From: DATLFA01 sp039915945
GTDB taxonomy: Bacteria; Actinomycetota; Acidimicrobiia; Acidimicrobiales; WLNW01
DNA length: 64,000 bases
Assembly (NCBI GenBank): GCA_039915945.1
Contig: JBDSMH010000019.1
Span: 1 to 64,000, forward strand
Reading direction: 5' to 3'
Shown here: in pieces, positions 1-8,250 of the stretch
How positions within the stretch are numbered: the first letter of the stretch is position 1
Layout of the letters: the number at the start of each line of letters is the position of its first letter
Made by a program: the position numbers and the translations under genes
The notes under the pieces: generated by a model
What the model saw: the letters and a program-made list of their open reading frames with translations, nothing else
Databases searched by the model: none
Told to the model about the DNA's origin: nothing

Positions 1-2
1 CC

Positions 3-170
3 ACCGCAACCGTCGTCGACGACGCCGTCGCATCACCACTACCACCATCATCACCACACGCCGCAGCAACAAGCCCCACAACAACAGCTAAAGCTACAAA
101 TTGGACACGTCGGCGAATCCGCATGAAATTGCCCCCAAACCAAGGCTTCCGAAGAACGAAGCGAGCGTAG
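3..170 (+). CDS. Possible 3' end of a gene cut by the window edge
   Basis: An open frame enters from the left edge and stops at a TAG at 168-170. It reads as an Ala/Thr/Pro/Ser-rich stretch followed by a basic tail ending in RRTKRA, which is the style of a low-complexity linker or C-terminal tail of a membrane or cell-wall protein. The first 90 bases are C/A-rich, and another frame would give a His- and Gln-rich peptide, so the frame choice is uncertain. No domain can be recognised. The rest of the stretch up to 290 holds no gene I can support. Confidence 0.22.
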   Translation, partial: TATVVDDAVASPLPPSSPHAAATSPTTTAKATNWTRRRIRMKLPPNQGFRRTKRA

Positions 171-290
171 GTCCACGTCAGCAACGCCGCAACTGAACCG
201 CCCGATCGTGAAGGTCGCAATGGACGGGCCGTCGAATGCTCTGGTCGGCAAGGATGTGTACATGGAGCGCGATCTGCGGCGTAACTTCGC

Positions 291-1529
291 GTGAACGACG
301 TCCGTCGAGTCGTCGCCGGACGCATCGTCCGCGGCTTCGCTGACGGGTTCATCAGCGTCCTGCTGGCGCAATACCTGACAGATCTCGAGTTTTCACCGAC
401 GCAGGTCGGGGCGATCGTCACCGGCACGCTTCTCGGGTCGGCAGCGCTCACCCTCGCGTTCGGCTTCGGCGCGCGGCGGACCACGCTCGGTCGATTGCTC
501 GTCGCGGCATGCGTGCTGATGGCGTTGACCGGTGTCGGGTTCGCCGCGATCACCTCTTTCTGGCCGTTGCTCGTGGTCGCCGTAGTCGGCACGTTGAACC
601 CATCGGCGGGCGACGTGAGCGTGTTCCTTCCCACCGAGCAGGCATTCATCGCAGATCGTGTTTCGGAGTCGGGGCGTACTCGCTCGTACGCCGTGTACAA
701 CGTCGGCGGCGCGCTCGCCGGCGCACTCGGCGCGCTGGTTTCTGCGCTACCCGAACGCATCGCGCGTTCGACGGGCTGGCACCTGACCTCTGTAGAGCGC
801 GTGGGATTCGCGTTGTATGGGCTGGCCGCGATCGCGATTTTCGCCCTGTACCGCTCGATCCCGCGTCGCGAAGCAGCGTGGACCGCTCGCCCGCACGATC
901 GTGACCACGATGGCGACGGCGCGGACGAACGCGACGCGGACCGATCGCTGGGCGCGTCCCGACGGCTCGTGCTCGGACTCGCCGCGTTGTTCGCGCTCGA
1001 CTCCGCAGGAGGTGGCTTCGTCGTCACATCCTTGCTCGTGTTGTGGTTGCACTTGCGCTTCGACATGAGCCGAGGGGGAACCGCCGGCGTCTTCTTTGCC
1101 GCCGGGGTGTTGGGCGCATGCTCGCAACTCCTGGCGCCGAAGCTGGCCGAGCGCATCGGCCTCATCCGAACGATGGTCTTCACGCATCTACCCGCCAACG
1201 CGTTACTCGCGCTCGCCGCGTTCGCACCCAACGCACCAACGGCGATTGCGTTGCTGCTCGGCCGCGCACTGTTCTCACAAATGGATGTGCCGGCCCGTCA
1301 AGCATTCGTGATGGCCGTCGTGCCGCCGCGCGCCCGCGCGACAGCGTCGAGTATCACTAACGTGCCGCGAAGTCTGGCGTCCGCGACGACACCACTGCTC
1401 GCCGGCGCACTGCTTTCGCACTCCGACTTCGGTTGGCCGCTGCTCATCGCCGGAACCACCAAGTTCGTGTACGACCTGTTGCTCCTCGCGTTCCACCGCA
1501 ACACGCCCGAGTCGCAGCCGAATCGCTGA
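291..1529 (+). CDS. MFS transporter
   Basis: Polytopic membrane protein of 412 residues with about 12 hydrophobic segments in two halves. The halves are separated by a very polar loop near residues 190-225, rich in Arg, Asp and His. Residues 25-80 hold the A-motif region expected of the major facilitator superfamily (loop GFGARRTTLGR between helices 2 and 3). It probably exports or imports a small solute; the substrate cannot be told. The start is the GTG at 291, because the first transmembrane segment follows at once. It is followed head-to-tail by a convergent deacetylase gene 6 bp away, so it looks monocistronic. Confidence 0.85.
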   Translation: MNDVRRVVAGRIVRGFADGFISVLLAQYLTDLEFSPTQVGAIVTGTLLGSAALTLAFGFGARRTTLGRLLVAACVLMALTGVGFAAITSFWPLLVVAVVGTLNPSAGDVSVFLPTEQAFIADRVSESGRTRSYAVYNVGGALAGALGALVSALPERIARSTGWHLTSVERVGFALYGLAAIAIFALYRSIPRREAAWTARPHDRDHDGDGADERDADRSLGASRRLVLGLAALFALDSAGGGFVVTSLLVLWLHLRFDMSRGGTAGVFFAAGVLGACSQLLAPKLAERIGLIRTMVFTHLPANALLALAAFAPNAPTAIALLLGRALFSQMDVPARQAFVMAVVPPRARATASSITNVPRSLASATTPLLAGALLSHSDFGWPLLIAGTTKFVYDLLLLAFHRNTPESQPNR

Positions 1530-1535
1530 TGTGGT

Positions 1536-2373
1536 TCAGGAGGCGTAGTCGACGCCCGCCAACAGGTCGTGCTCGTATCCGTCGGACCCGACGTCGATCG
1601 GCTGATACGACCGCATGAGCACGTAGTCCTCGTAGGGATAGATGGCCCGCATGGCGTCGAGGGGCACCGAGAAGAACCACGGATCGTCGACCGCGACCTG
1701 GCTGCGATGCGCCAACAGTGCTCGGCGCGCACTCGCCATGTGGGGGCTGATCTCGACGCGGGTCGTGGTCTCGTCGACCGAAGCGTCGGCGGCACGGAGC
1801 GCGTCGGCATACGGGCTGGCGCGGCCCGCCGCAATCAGCCAATCGTGCATTGGGCGCAGGCGGCTGGATGAATGCGTGCGACAGCCGTACAGCTTGGAGG
1901 GGCGCCGTTGGTCGTGGGCCAGCGCGTCGAACGCGACGGTGGTCGCCTCGCAACATCGTTGGTGATCGGGATGGCGCGCCGCGTAGTGCGCGTCGTAGCT
2001 CACGATGACATCCGGTTGTTGGCGACGAAAGACGGCGATCAGACTCGCAACGACCAGTCGCAGATCGACCGACGCGAAACCATCGGGAGCGTCTCCGCTC
2101 ATGCCCGAATCGCGATAGCTGAGAAGGTGCGTCGACTCGTATCCGAGGATATGCGCGGCTTCCCGCAGCTCGGCGGCTCGCACCGTTGCCAGATCGTTGT
2201 CGCTCCCGTCGCTCCCGTCGGTGGCGATCATCTCGCCCGCTTCGCCGCCGGTGCACGAGATCAAACACACAACGCACGCCCTGTGCCGCATAGCGGGCAA
2301 TCGTCGCAGCGCCCTTTGACGACTCGTCATCGGGATGCGCATGCACGGCCACGAGACACGGTCGACGGACCAT
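1536..2373 (-). pseudogene. Frameshifted PIG-L / mycothiol-S-conjugate amidase-like deacetylase
   Basis: Members of the PIG-L/LmbE family are zinc-dependent N-acetyl-sugar deacetylases; in actinobacteria the Mca/MshB branch acts on mycothiol or its conjugates. The N-terminus starting at the ATG at 2373 carries the zinc motif HAHPDDESSKGA in one frame. The rest (CTGGEAGE, then ARHPDHQ with the second zinc ligand, to the TGA at 1536) lies in the next frame. The frames join at a run of three T on the coding strand (AAA at 2263-2265 on the plus strand). Removing one T gives a continuous 278-residue protein, close to Mca length. Either the gene is inactive or one base of this homopolymer is a sequencing error. 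Confidence 0.8.
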
Positions 2374-2447
2374 CGACGCAAAAGTAGGCGATGTGTGCGC
2401 ACAAAGGGCAACGAGTATGCGTGCGCTGGCGGTTACCGCCGCGACGA

Positions 2448-3146
2448 CTAGTAGCTGCCAGCCCGTATGACGACGGTGTCGCAGATCTTGTCGTGCCACG
2501 TCTGCTTTTCTCTGTCCCACAGCATCCAGAGGTAGCCGAGGTAGCACGGGATTGCAGAAAGATAGTGGGCAAAGGCCCGCCCGATCGCGCGACCCACGCC
2601 GGGTGGTGCGCCCGTCGACCGGCGAACCGTCTTGATGCCCAGCGCTCGCTTGCCGATCGTCTGGCCTGTCTTACCCTCGAGTTGCCCGAAGTAGAGGAGG
2701 ATCGTCAGTACGATGACCACGAAATAAGCAACGATGAAAAAGGCGATCGCGCCGTCGGTGGGACCCTCGCACAGCGCCTGCCGGCCGTCGAAGGTGGTGC
2801 AGAGCCGTTCCTCGGTCGGCGCGAGCGAGAAGAAAATTGTGCTGAGGATGGCGAGCGGCACGCCGATGATCAATCCGTCGAGCAGGGTCGCGCCGACGCG
2901 TTGCCAGAACCCGGCGAAGGGCAGCGGCATCGCATAGCCGTACCCGGCCGCGTAGCCGTAGGGCCCCGCGCTGCCCGGCATCGGGATACCCGGCATCGGC
3001 ATGCCCGGTAACCCGCCGTAGCCCGTAGGACTGCTAGAGCCCGCGGTCGGCCCACCGACCCAAGTCGCGCCGTCCCACCAACGGTTCGTGCCCGGCGGAT
3101 CTCCCTGTGCGTGGTACCAGCCCGGAGGGGGCGAGGGGGAAGTCAT
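2448..3146 (-). CDS. DUF2510-RDD family membrane protein
   Basis: 232 residues. The N-terminus (about 8-33) is a DUF2510-like tryptophan motif (PPGWYHAQGD, NRWWDGATWVG), common in actinobacterial membrane proteins. A Gly/Pro/Met/Tyr-rich linker follows, then an RDD domain with FWQRVGATLLDGLIIG, a second hydrophobic segment near 130-155, the GQTIGKRALGIKTVR motif, and a C-terminal WHDKICDTVV. RDD proteins are poorly understood membrane proteins sometimes linked to ion or antibiotic transport. The linker contains two 15-bp repeat units at 2977-3006. The ATG at 3146 is chosen because the DUF2510 motif begins seven residues later; the frame stays open upstream into a TspO remnant. Confidence 0.8.
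   Translation of the reverse strand: MTSPSPPPGWYHAQGDPPGTNRWWDGATWVGGPTAGSSSPTGYGGLPGMPMPGIPMPGSAGPYGYAAGYGYAMPLPFAGFWQRVGATLLDGLIIGVPLAILSTIFFSLAPTEERLCTTFDGRQALCEGPTDGAIAFFIVAYFVVIVLTILLYFGQLEGKTGQTIGKRALGIKTVRRSTGAPPGVGRAIGRAFAHYLSAIPCYLGYLWMLWDREKQTWHDKICDTVVIRAGSY
2977..3006 (-). repeat. 15-bp direct repeat in the RDD linker
   Basis: Two imperfect 15-bp units (2977-2991 and 2992-3006, two base differences) encode the repeated MPGIP/MPGMP-type peptide in the linker of the RDD protein. The unit length keeps the reading frame. Confidence 0.7.
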
Positions 3147-3215
3147 CGTGCGATTCTGCCCGACACGGTCGCCGCACACCTCCCGCCTTTGGGAAAGTGA
3201 GCGAAACGTGTGGTG

Positions 3216-3410
3216 CGCTCGGTTCATGACGGCGATTCCGATGGTCAATGACGCCGCGTACGCGACCCACGCCGCGTACGGCAGCAACAGCCACGCCGCA
3301 GTCGGCGAGACGCGGTTGAAGCGCAGCATGGTGGCGATCACCATCACGAACAGCACACCGATCTCGAGGACCGCCCACACGTGCCCCGCGGCCGGAAAGT
3401 GGCGAGTGCA
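3216..3410 (-). pseudogene. C-terminal remnant of a TspO/MBR family protein
   Basis: Read on the minus strand, this stretch encodes about 60 residues matching the last two helices of TspO/MBR (tryptophan-rich sensory) proteins. It has an AVLEIGVLF helix, the short loop FNRVSP, and the closing AAWLLLPYAAWVAYAASL helix ending in an AVMNR that matches the usual IWRLN end. The first three helices are absent: upstream lies the promoter and start of the phosphotriesterase gene on the other strand. The usual stop is also missing, so the frame runs on into the RDD gene. I read it as a 5'-deleted remnant. A short two-helix fusion to RDD is less likely. Confidence 0.7.
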
Positions 3411-3455
3411 AACCGATTGGGCTAGGACAACAGCGACCGACCAGAGGGGGAATCT

Positions 3456-4415
3456 GTGGTCGCCACCGTACGGGGAGACATGTCGGCGGCGGATCTCGGC
3501 GTGACGCTGATGCACGAACACCTTTTCGTGCTCGACGCCGAGGTTCGCGCGAACTATCCAGAGGAATGGAGCGAGGAAGTCGAGATCACGCTCGCCGTCG
3601 AACGCTTGGCGCAAGCGTACGAACGAGGCGTGCGCACAGTGGTCGACGTGACCGTGCTCGGCCTCGGCCGATTCATCCCCCGCATCGTCGAGGTCGCCAA
3701 GCGCACGCCGATCAACATCGTCGCGGCAACGGGGCTCTATACCTATGACCTCGTGCCACTCGGCTTTCGCAGTGACCGCGATCGCAACGGCGACATCGAT
3801 CTGATGGCCGAACGCTTCGTGCGCGACATCGAACACGGCATCTCGACCACGGGTGTGCGCGCCGGTGCACTGAAGTGCTCGTCCGACCGCCACGGCATCA
3901 CGCCCGGCATCGAACGCGCGATCCGCGCCGTCGCTCGTGCCCAACGCGCCACTGGCGTGCCCGTGCTCACGCACACCAATGTCCACCTCGACCCCGGCGG
4001 TGGCCTGCGCCAGATCGACCTGTTGGTCGACGAGGGCGTCGACCTCGACCGCGTGGTCATCGGGCATTGCGACGATTCGCCCGACTACGGCTACCTGCTC
4101 GCGCTCGCACAGGCCGGCGCGTTCGTCGGCTTCGATCATCTCAACCCGATCGTGGTGTCGCCCACCATCGACGAGCGCGTCGACATGCTCGTGCGTCTCA
4201 TCGAGGCGGGGTTCGCCGCCCGCATCATTCTCTCGCACGACGCGTGGTGCTTCGCCGAGAGCTACGGGCACACGACGGACTACAACCTCATCCATGACAT
4301 CGTGTTGCCGCTGCTGCGCGAGCGCGGGCTCGGCGACGCGGATTTCGATGGCCTGCTCGTACAGAACCCGCGGCATCTTTTCACGGTTGCCGGCGGCGCC
4401 CCCACCATCGTCTGA
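3456..4415 (+). CDS. Phosphotriesterase-family metal-dependent hydrolase
   Basis: 319 residues, usual length for the phosphotriesterase-like branch of the amidohydrolase superfamily (php/lactonase types). Visible metal-site elements in order: HEH at 20-22, the bridging lysine in GALKCS near 139, a His in VLTHTN near 173, a His in IGHCDDS near 203, and the Asp of LSHDAW near 260. The enzyme should hydrolyse an ester, lactone or phosphoester using a binuclear metal centre in the cytoplasm. The substrate is not predictable. The GTG at 3456 is preceded by a purine-rich GAGGGGG. It is followed 40 bp later by a small hypothetical gene on the same strand. Confidence 0.85.
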   Translation: MVATVRGDMSAADLGVTLMHEHLFVLDAEVRANYPEEWSEEVEITLAVERLAQAYERGVRTVVDVTVLGLGRFIPRIVEVAKRTPINIVAATGLYTYDLVPLGFRSDRDRNGDIDLMAERFVRDIEHGISTTGVRAGALKCSSDRHGITPGIERAIRAVARAQRATGVPVLTHTNVHLDPGGGLRQIDLLVDEGVDLDRVVIGHCDDSPDYGYLLALAQAGAFVGFDHLNPIVVSPTIDERVDMLVRLIEAGFAARIILSHDAWCFAESYGHTTDYNLIHDIVLPLLRERGLGDADFDGLLVQNPRHLFTVAGGAPTIV

Positions 4416-4455
4416 CCGCAGTAGCGTCGGCGCCGTTCAGCGAAGAGAGGTTGCG

Positions 4456-4860
4456 GTGTTCGACAAGCTCAAGAGAGCGATCAGCGCCAAGACCGAGCAG
4501 GTGCGCGAAATCCGGTCCAACACAGGCCCGCCCGACCTCGCCTCGTTCCCTGCCGGTATCGCTTCGGTCGGTGGATTGGGCGCGGTGCCGATCGATGTCG
4601 TCAGCGCCTACGTCGGCATGCCGGTACGCGACGTCCGCCCGCTCGACCGGTTGGGTCCCGAATCGAGCAGCATCATCGGCGACAAGATCCGCAGCCGCAT
4701 GCGCGAGGCCGGCGTCGGCGACCCCAGCCTGGCACCGGGCGAACTCGTCGCCAGCCAGAACGCGGCGCGCATCGAACGACTGCGGGCGCAGGGTGTCTCC
4801 GAAGACCAGATCGCACTCATCCAGGGCAAGATCGCCGAGGTGACCGCCGCGCATCAGTAG
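4456..4860 (+). CDS. Hypothetical protein
   Basis: 134-residue soluble protein with no recognised domain. It begins with a basic amphipathic stretch (FDKLKRAISAKTEQVREIR), has a central segment with GAVPIDVVSAYVGMPVRDVRPLD, and ends in a helical tail (ERLRAQGVSEDQIALIQGKIAEV). The GTG at 4456 has a good ribosome site, AGAGAGG, six bases upstream. It lies 40 bp after the phosphotriesterase and may be co-transcribed. The same frame stays open after the stop at 4858-4860 as far as 5193, so it might be the first part of a longer gene broken by one stop. Confidence 0.6.
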   Translation: MFDKLKRAISAKTEQVREIRSNTGPPDLASFPAGIASVGGLGAVPIDVVSAYVGMPVRDVRPLDRLGPESSSIIGDKIRSRMREAGVGDPSLAPGELVASQNAARIERLRAQGVSEDQIALIQGKIAEVTAAHQ

Positions 4861-4902
4861 AGCGGATGGACGATCGAGTTCGCCAACGGCAACCGCGCGT
4901 CG

Positions 4903-5193
4903 GTGGAATTGTTCGACGCCACATCGAGCGACAGCGGCTTCGAAAGCCTGCAATCACGCTACGAATCCCAACACACCAGAGCAGGTGCTCATTCGATGCA
5001 GCAGAACCTCACCGAGTTCGCCGTGCATCGCATCGACAGCCCACCGTACGAGGCCTACTACCTGCCTGGTCATCTATCGGCCCAGGGTCGCGCCAACCAG
5101 GCAAAGGCCAGCGCCTCGCACCTCGACACGATGCAACTCGAACAAACTCTGGCCGCGCTGGCCTTCCTCGCACTGCACAGCCTCGAGGGCTGA
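4903..5193 (+). CDS. Hypothetical ORF in frame with the preceding gene
   Basis: 96 residues from a GTG, with no recognised domain. The frame is the same as the upstream hypothetical gene and is open from just after its TAG (4858-4860). The first readable residues after that stop are SGWTIEFANGNRASVELFD. It could be a separate gene, the second part of a gene interrupted by a nonsense codon, or a remnant. There is no clear ribosome site. Codon use is GC-rich at third positions but less strongly than in the neighbours. Confidence 0.35.
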   Translation: MELFDATSSDSGFESLQSRYESQHTRAGAHSMQQNLTEFAVHRIDSPPYEAYYLPGHLSAQGRANQAKASASHLDTMQLEQTLAALAFLALHSLEG

Positions 5194-5227
5194 ACGCGAC
5201 GCGGCCGTGAGGTCAGCTCATCGTGGC

Positions 5228-5824
5228 TCAACTCGCCGGCACAGAGCTCACCGGCACAGGGCTCACCGGCACAGGGCTCGGCAGGCCGAGCATCGAGAAC
5301 AGTTGGCCCATACCGGTGAACTGCGCGACACAGAGCGCTAGTTCGACGAACTCGCCCTCGGTGAAGTGCTCGAGCGTGCCCGCGACGAACGGCCGGTCGA
5401 CACTGGTGTGGTCGATGCGAAACCGCTCGGTGAACTGCAATCCGGCGCGCTCGCGCGGCGTGAAGCGCGGGTCGTCGAATCGACCACCGAGCACCGCGTC
5501 GACATCGTCGTCGTCGACAACCGGGACACCCGCGGCGTCACGGAATCGGCCACCGAGGCACAACATGCAACCGTTGCGGGCGGCGATGCGGAGACGGCAC
5601 AGTTCTTTTGTGCGCAACTCGACCGCGCCACCGTTGACGACCGGTTGGTAAAAGCCCATCCACTGCTCGATGAGGCCGGGAGCGTGCCCGAACTGACCGT
5701 AGAACGTGGACATGCCGGTGCGAGCGAGCGCGGCGGCTTTGTCCGGCTCGGCGCTCATGTCGACCGGGGTGAGCAACGGCTGCGGGATGGCGCAATCACC
5801 GACTGCGCGAAGGTCTTCTGCCAT
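5228..5824 (-). CDS. Carboxymuconolactone decarboxylase/AhpD-family protein
   Basis: 198 residues. The CMD/AhpD fold is recognised from the helix carrying ELRTKELCRLRIAARNGCMLCLG, with the redox pair C86 and C89, followed by the alpha-helical repeat to GLQFTERF and EFVELALCVAQFTGMGQLFSMLGLP. CxxC members act as alkylhydroperoxidase-type peroxidases; others are decarboxylases. The ATG at 5824 (MAEDL) is preferred over an upstream in-frame start at 5887 that would overlap the divergent gene. The last 17 residues are a Pro/Val/Ser tail made by three 15-bp repeats (5235-5279). Confidence 0.8.
   Translation of the reverse strand: MAEDLRAVGDCAIPQPLLTPVDMSAEPDKAAALARTGMSTFYGQFGHAPGLIEQWMGFYQPVVNGGAVELRTKELCRLRIAARNGCMLCLGGRFRDAAGVPVVDDDDVDAVLGGRFDDPRFTPRERAGLQFTERFRIDHTSVDRPFVAGTLEHFTEGEFVELALCVAQFTGMGQLFSMLGLPSPVPVSPVPVSSVPAS
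5235..5279 (-). repeat. Three 15-bp tandem units at the 3' end of the CMD gene
   Basis: Units at 5235-5249, 5250-5264 and 5265-5279. The last two are identical and the first differs at two positions. They are in frame and encode a repeated Pro-Val-Pro-Val-Ser tail just before the stop codon. Confidence 0.9.
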
Positions 5825-5886
5825 GGGGCAACTGTAAACCCCTCGGACGCCGCAGGGCGGGCTCGACTCGTGTTCACTGTCGACCA

Positions 5887-6180
5887 ATGGCCCAACCAGA
5901 GATGCCCGCCGGACTCGAATTGGCGCGGACCACCCCCGAGTTCACCGACGTGACCGTGCCGGCCGCCCTTCTCGCGGCACACCGCGTCGGCCCCGAGGTG
6001 TGGGGCCGGCTGCGCGTCCTTGCGGGTTCGGTGCGCTTCGTCTTCGAGGCCGATCCGCCGGTTGCGCTCGACGTATCGGCGGGCGAGCACGTCGACATCC
6101 CGCCGGGTGAGCCGCATCGGGTTGAACCCCAACGCGACGCCCGCTTCGTGGTCGAGTTCTACCGGACACCGCGGGGCTGA
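5887..6180 (+). CDS. DUF1971/cupin-like small protein
   Basis: 97 residues resembling the DUF1971 beta-barrel found alone or fused to the tellurite-resistance methyltransferase TehB (YeaR-like). The visible pattern runs: MPAGLELARTTPEFT at the start, a central GRLRVLAGSVRFVFE strand pair, then the GEHVDIPPGEPHRVEP turn, and FVVEFYR at the end. The single-domain form has no established reaction. It is divergent from the CMD gene (62 bp between starts) and ends 76 bp before the lipid cassette. Confidence 0.75.
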   Translation: MAQPEMPAGLELARTTPEFTDVTVPAALLAAHRVGPEVWGRLRVLAGSVRFVFEADPPVALDVSAGEHVDIPPGEPHRVEPQRDARFVVEFYRTPRG

Positions 6181-6256
6181 GACTTCTCCCCACGCCCACG
6201 CCCCGCGCAATCGAGATCGTTGCATCCAACGGCGGCGAATCGCCGTAGTGCAGCGT

Positions 6257-7504
6257 GTGAGAATCGCAGTGGTCGGCACCGGCATCTCGGGCCTGGCGTC
6301 GGCCCATTACCTCGACAAACATCACGACATAACCGTGTTCGAGGCCGATCGCCGTCCCGGCGGTCACTCGAACACCGTTCGTGTCGACCTCGCCGACGAA
6401 ACGCACATGGTCGACACGGGGTTCATCGTCTACAACGAAAAGACGTATCCGGGCCTCACCAAGCTCTTCGGCGAACTGTCGATCGCGACACAAGCGAGCG
6501 AGATGAGCTTCTCTGTCACCAACGACAACCGCGGACTCTACTGGCGCGGCTCTTCGCTCGACACGGTGTTCGCCCAGCGCTCGAACATGGCACGGCCGTC
6601 GTTCCTGCGCATGCTGCTCGATGTCGCGCGCTTCAATCGATTGGCCCGCAGCCAGCTACAGAGTGGGTTGGGGCCTGCGGTCACACTCGATCAATTTCTC
6701 GGCGGGCACTCGTGGTCTGACGCGTTCCTCGACTCGTATCTGCGGCCGTTGGCATCTTCGATCTGGTCGGCGGATCCGGCCGCGCTCAGTGCGTTCCCTG
6801 CGAGTTCCTTCCTGCGATTCCTCGACAATCACGGGCTGCTCTCGGCCCGCAATCCGGTCCAATGGCGCACCGTCACCGGCGGATCGACGCGCTACGTCGA
6901 GGCGATCGTCGGCCGGCTGGGCCGGCGAGTACGCCTCGGAGTCGGCGTCGAGAAGATCGTGCGCACGGATGCAGCAGTCGAGATCCACAGCACGGAGGGT
7001 GACAACGAGACGTTCGATGCCGTCGTGCTGGCGACGCACAGTGACGACGCGTTGCGGTTGCTCTCCGACGCGAGCCAGGCCGAACACGCGGTACTCGGTG
7101 CGATCGCGTATCAACCCAACGTCGCGACCGTTCACACCGACGTCGCGATGCTGCCGCCCCATCGTCGGGCATGGGCCAGTTGGAACTGCCATGTCGGGCC
7201 GGCGAGCGGGCCACTCGTCGAGATCACCTACTTGCTCAATCGCCTGCAGAACCTGTCGTCGCCTCACGCGCTGTGCGTCACACTGAACCGTCAACACGAG
7301 ATCGACCCGTCGAAGATCGTGACGACCATGCAATACGCCCACCCTGTGTTCGACACCGCGGCGTTCGCGGCACAACAGCGATGGCGCGAGATAAACGGTC
7401 GCCAGCGCACCTGGTTCGCCGGGGCGTATTGGGGCAACGGCTTCCACGAAGACGGGTTGCAGAGCGCGCTGCGGGTGTGCCGCGCGCTGGGGGTGGAGGT
7501 GTGA
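6257..7504 (+). CDS. FAD-dependent amine-oxidase-like flavoprotein (lipid cassette)
   Basis: About 415 residues. An N-terminal dinucleotide fold (VRIAVVGTGISGLASAHYL, GxGxxG at 7-12) is followed by an Asp/Glu-ending second strand (ITVFEADRRPGGHSNTV) and DTGFIVYNEKTYPGL, which together mark the COG2907-type flavin amine-oxidase family. The C-terminal flavin motif is RTWFAGAYWGNGFHEDGLQSALRVC. Family members sit beside DUF1365 and cyclopropane-synthase-like genes and are thought to modify membrane acyl chains. The start is GTG at 6257 (an alternative GTG lies at 6248). The stop overlaps the start of the next gene by 4 bp, so the genes are translationally coupled. Confidence 0.85.
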   Translation: MRIAVVGTGISGLASAHYLDKHHDITVFEADRRPGGHSNTVRVDLADETHMVDTGFIVYNEKTYPGLTKLFGELSIATQASEMSFSVTNDNRGLYWRGSSLDTVFAQRSNMARPSFLRMLLDVARFNRLARSQLQSGLGPAVTLDQFLGGHSWSDAFLDSYLRPLASSIWSADPAALSAFPASSFLRFLDNHGLLSARNPVQWRTVTGGSTRYVEAIVGRLGRRVRLGVGVEKIVRTDAAVEIHSTEGDNETFDAVVLATHSDDALRLLSDASQAEHAVLGAIAYQPNVATVHTDVAMLPPHRRAWASWNCHVGPASGPLVEITYLLNRLQNLSSPHALCVTLNRQHEIDPSKIVTTMQYAHPVFDTAAFAAQQRWREINGRQRTWFAGAYWGNGFHEDGLQSALRVCRALGVEV

Positions 7505-8250
7505 GAAGCGCCATCTATTCGGGGTGCATGGTGCATGTGCGCCGCGGTGAGCCCGAACATCGCTTCACCTACGACCACCACACTCTGCTCATCGATCTCG
7601 ACGAACTCGCACAGCTCGATGAGGGCCATCGACTCTTGTCCATCGACCGTCCGAATCTGATGTGCTTCCGGCGAACCGACTATTTCGGCGATCCGCGGCG
7701 CCCACTCGCCGACTGCATTCGCGATCTCGTCGAAGTACGCCTCTCACTGCGTCCCGAGGGCCCGATCCGACAGCTCGCGCACTTGCGCACGCTCGGGTGG
7801 TTGTTCAACCCCATCGCGCTCTACTACTGCTACGAGCGCTCCGGCCGCACGGTGGTGGCGGTCGTCGCGGTCGTGACGAATACGCCGTGGAAGGAATCGC
7901 ATGCCTACGTCATGGCGGGCATCGGCACGCATCGTTTCGCGAAGGAGCTGCATGTCTCACCGTTCCTCGGCATGCAGCAGACCTACGAGATGACGGTGAC
8001 CGACCCGGGTGAGGAGCTGATCGTGCGCATCGCGAGCGAGGAAGACGGCGAGTCCGTTTTCTTCGCCCAGCTACACCTCCGGCGCCAAGAACTGACATCA
8101 CATTCGCTGCGATGGCTCGTCGTGAAGCATCCATTCGCCACCGTCGCCGTTTCCCTGCGCATACATCTGCAGGCCGCTCGGCTCTGGAAAGCCGGGGCGA
8201 TCTTTCACCGTCGTCCTGGATCGATACCCCTTGTAAGGAGTGAATCATGA
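7501..8250 (+). CDS. DUF1365 family protein (lipid cassette)
   Basis: 249 residues matching DUF1365 (COG3496). Features are the opening SAIYSGCMVHVRRGEPEHRFTY, the core RTLGWLFNPIALYYCY, the segment VTNTPWKESHAYVM, and the later KELHVSPFLGMQQTYEM. Its biochemical role is not settled; the family almost always sits between the flavoprotein and the CFA-like methyltransferase. A hydrophobic stretch close to residues 105-125 may touch the membrane. GTG start at 7501, with 4-bp overlaps on both sides (GTGA with the flavoprotein, ATGA with the methyltransferase). Confidence 0.85.
   Translation: MRSAIYSGCMVHVRRGEPEHRFTYDHHTLLIDLDELAQLDEGHRLLSIDRPNLMCFRRTDYFGDPRRPLADCIRDLVEVRLSLRPEGPIRQLAHLRTLGWLFNPIALYYCYERSGRTVVAVVAVVTNTPWKESHAYVMAGIGTHRFAKELHVSPFLGMQQTYEMTVTDPGEELIVRIASEEDGESVFFAQLHLRRQELTSHSLRWLVVKHPFATVAVSLRIHLQAARLWKAGAIFHRRPGSIPLVRSES

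Noticed and set aside
2448..4376. A 642-codon minus-strand frame as a single fusion protein
   Set aside because: Its first 300 codons are antisense to the phosphotriesterase; only the TspO tail and the RDD part are real coding sequence.
5235..5279. CRISPR-like array
   Set aside because: Units of 15 bp are directly adjacent without spacers and are in frame in a gene, so they are coding tandem repeats.
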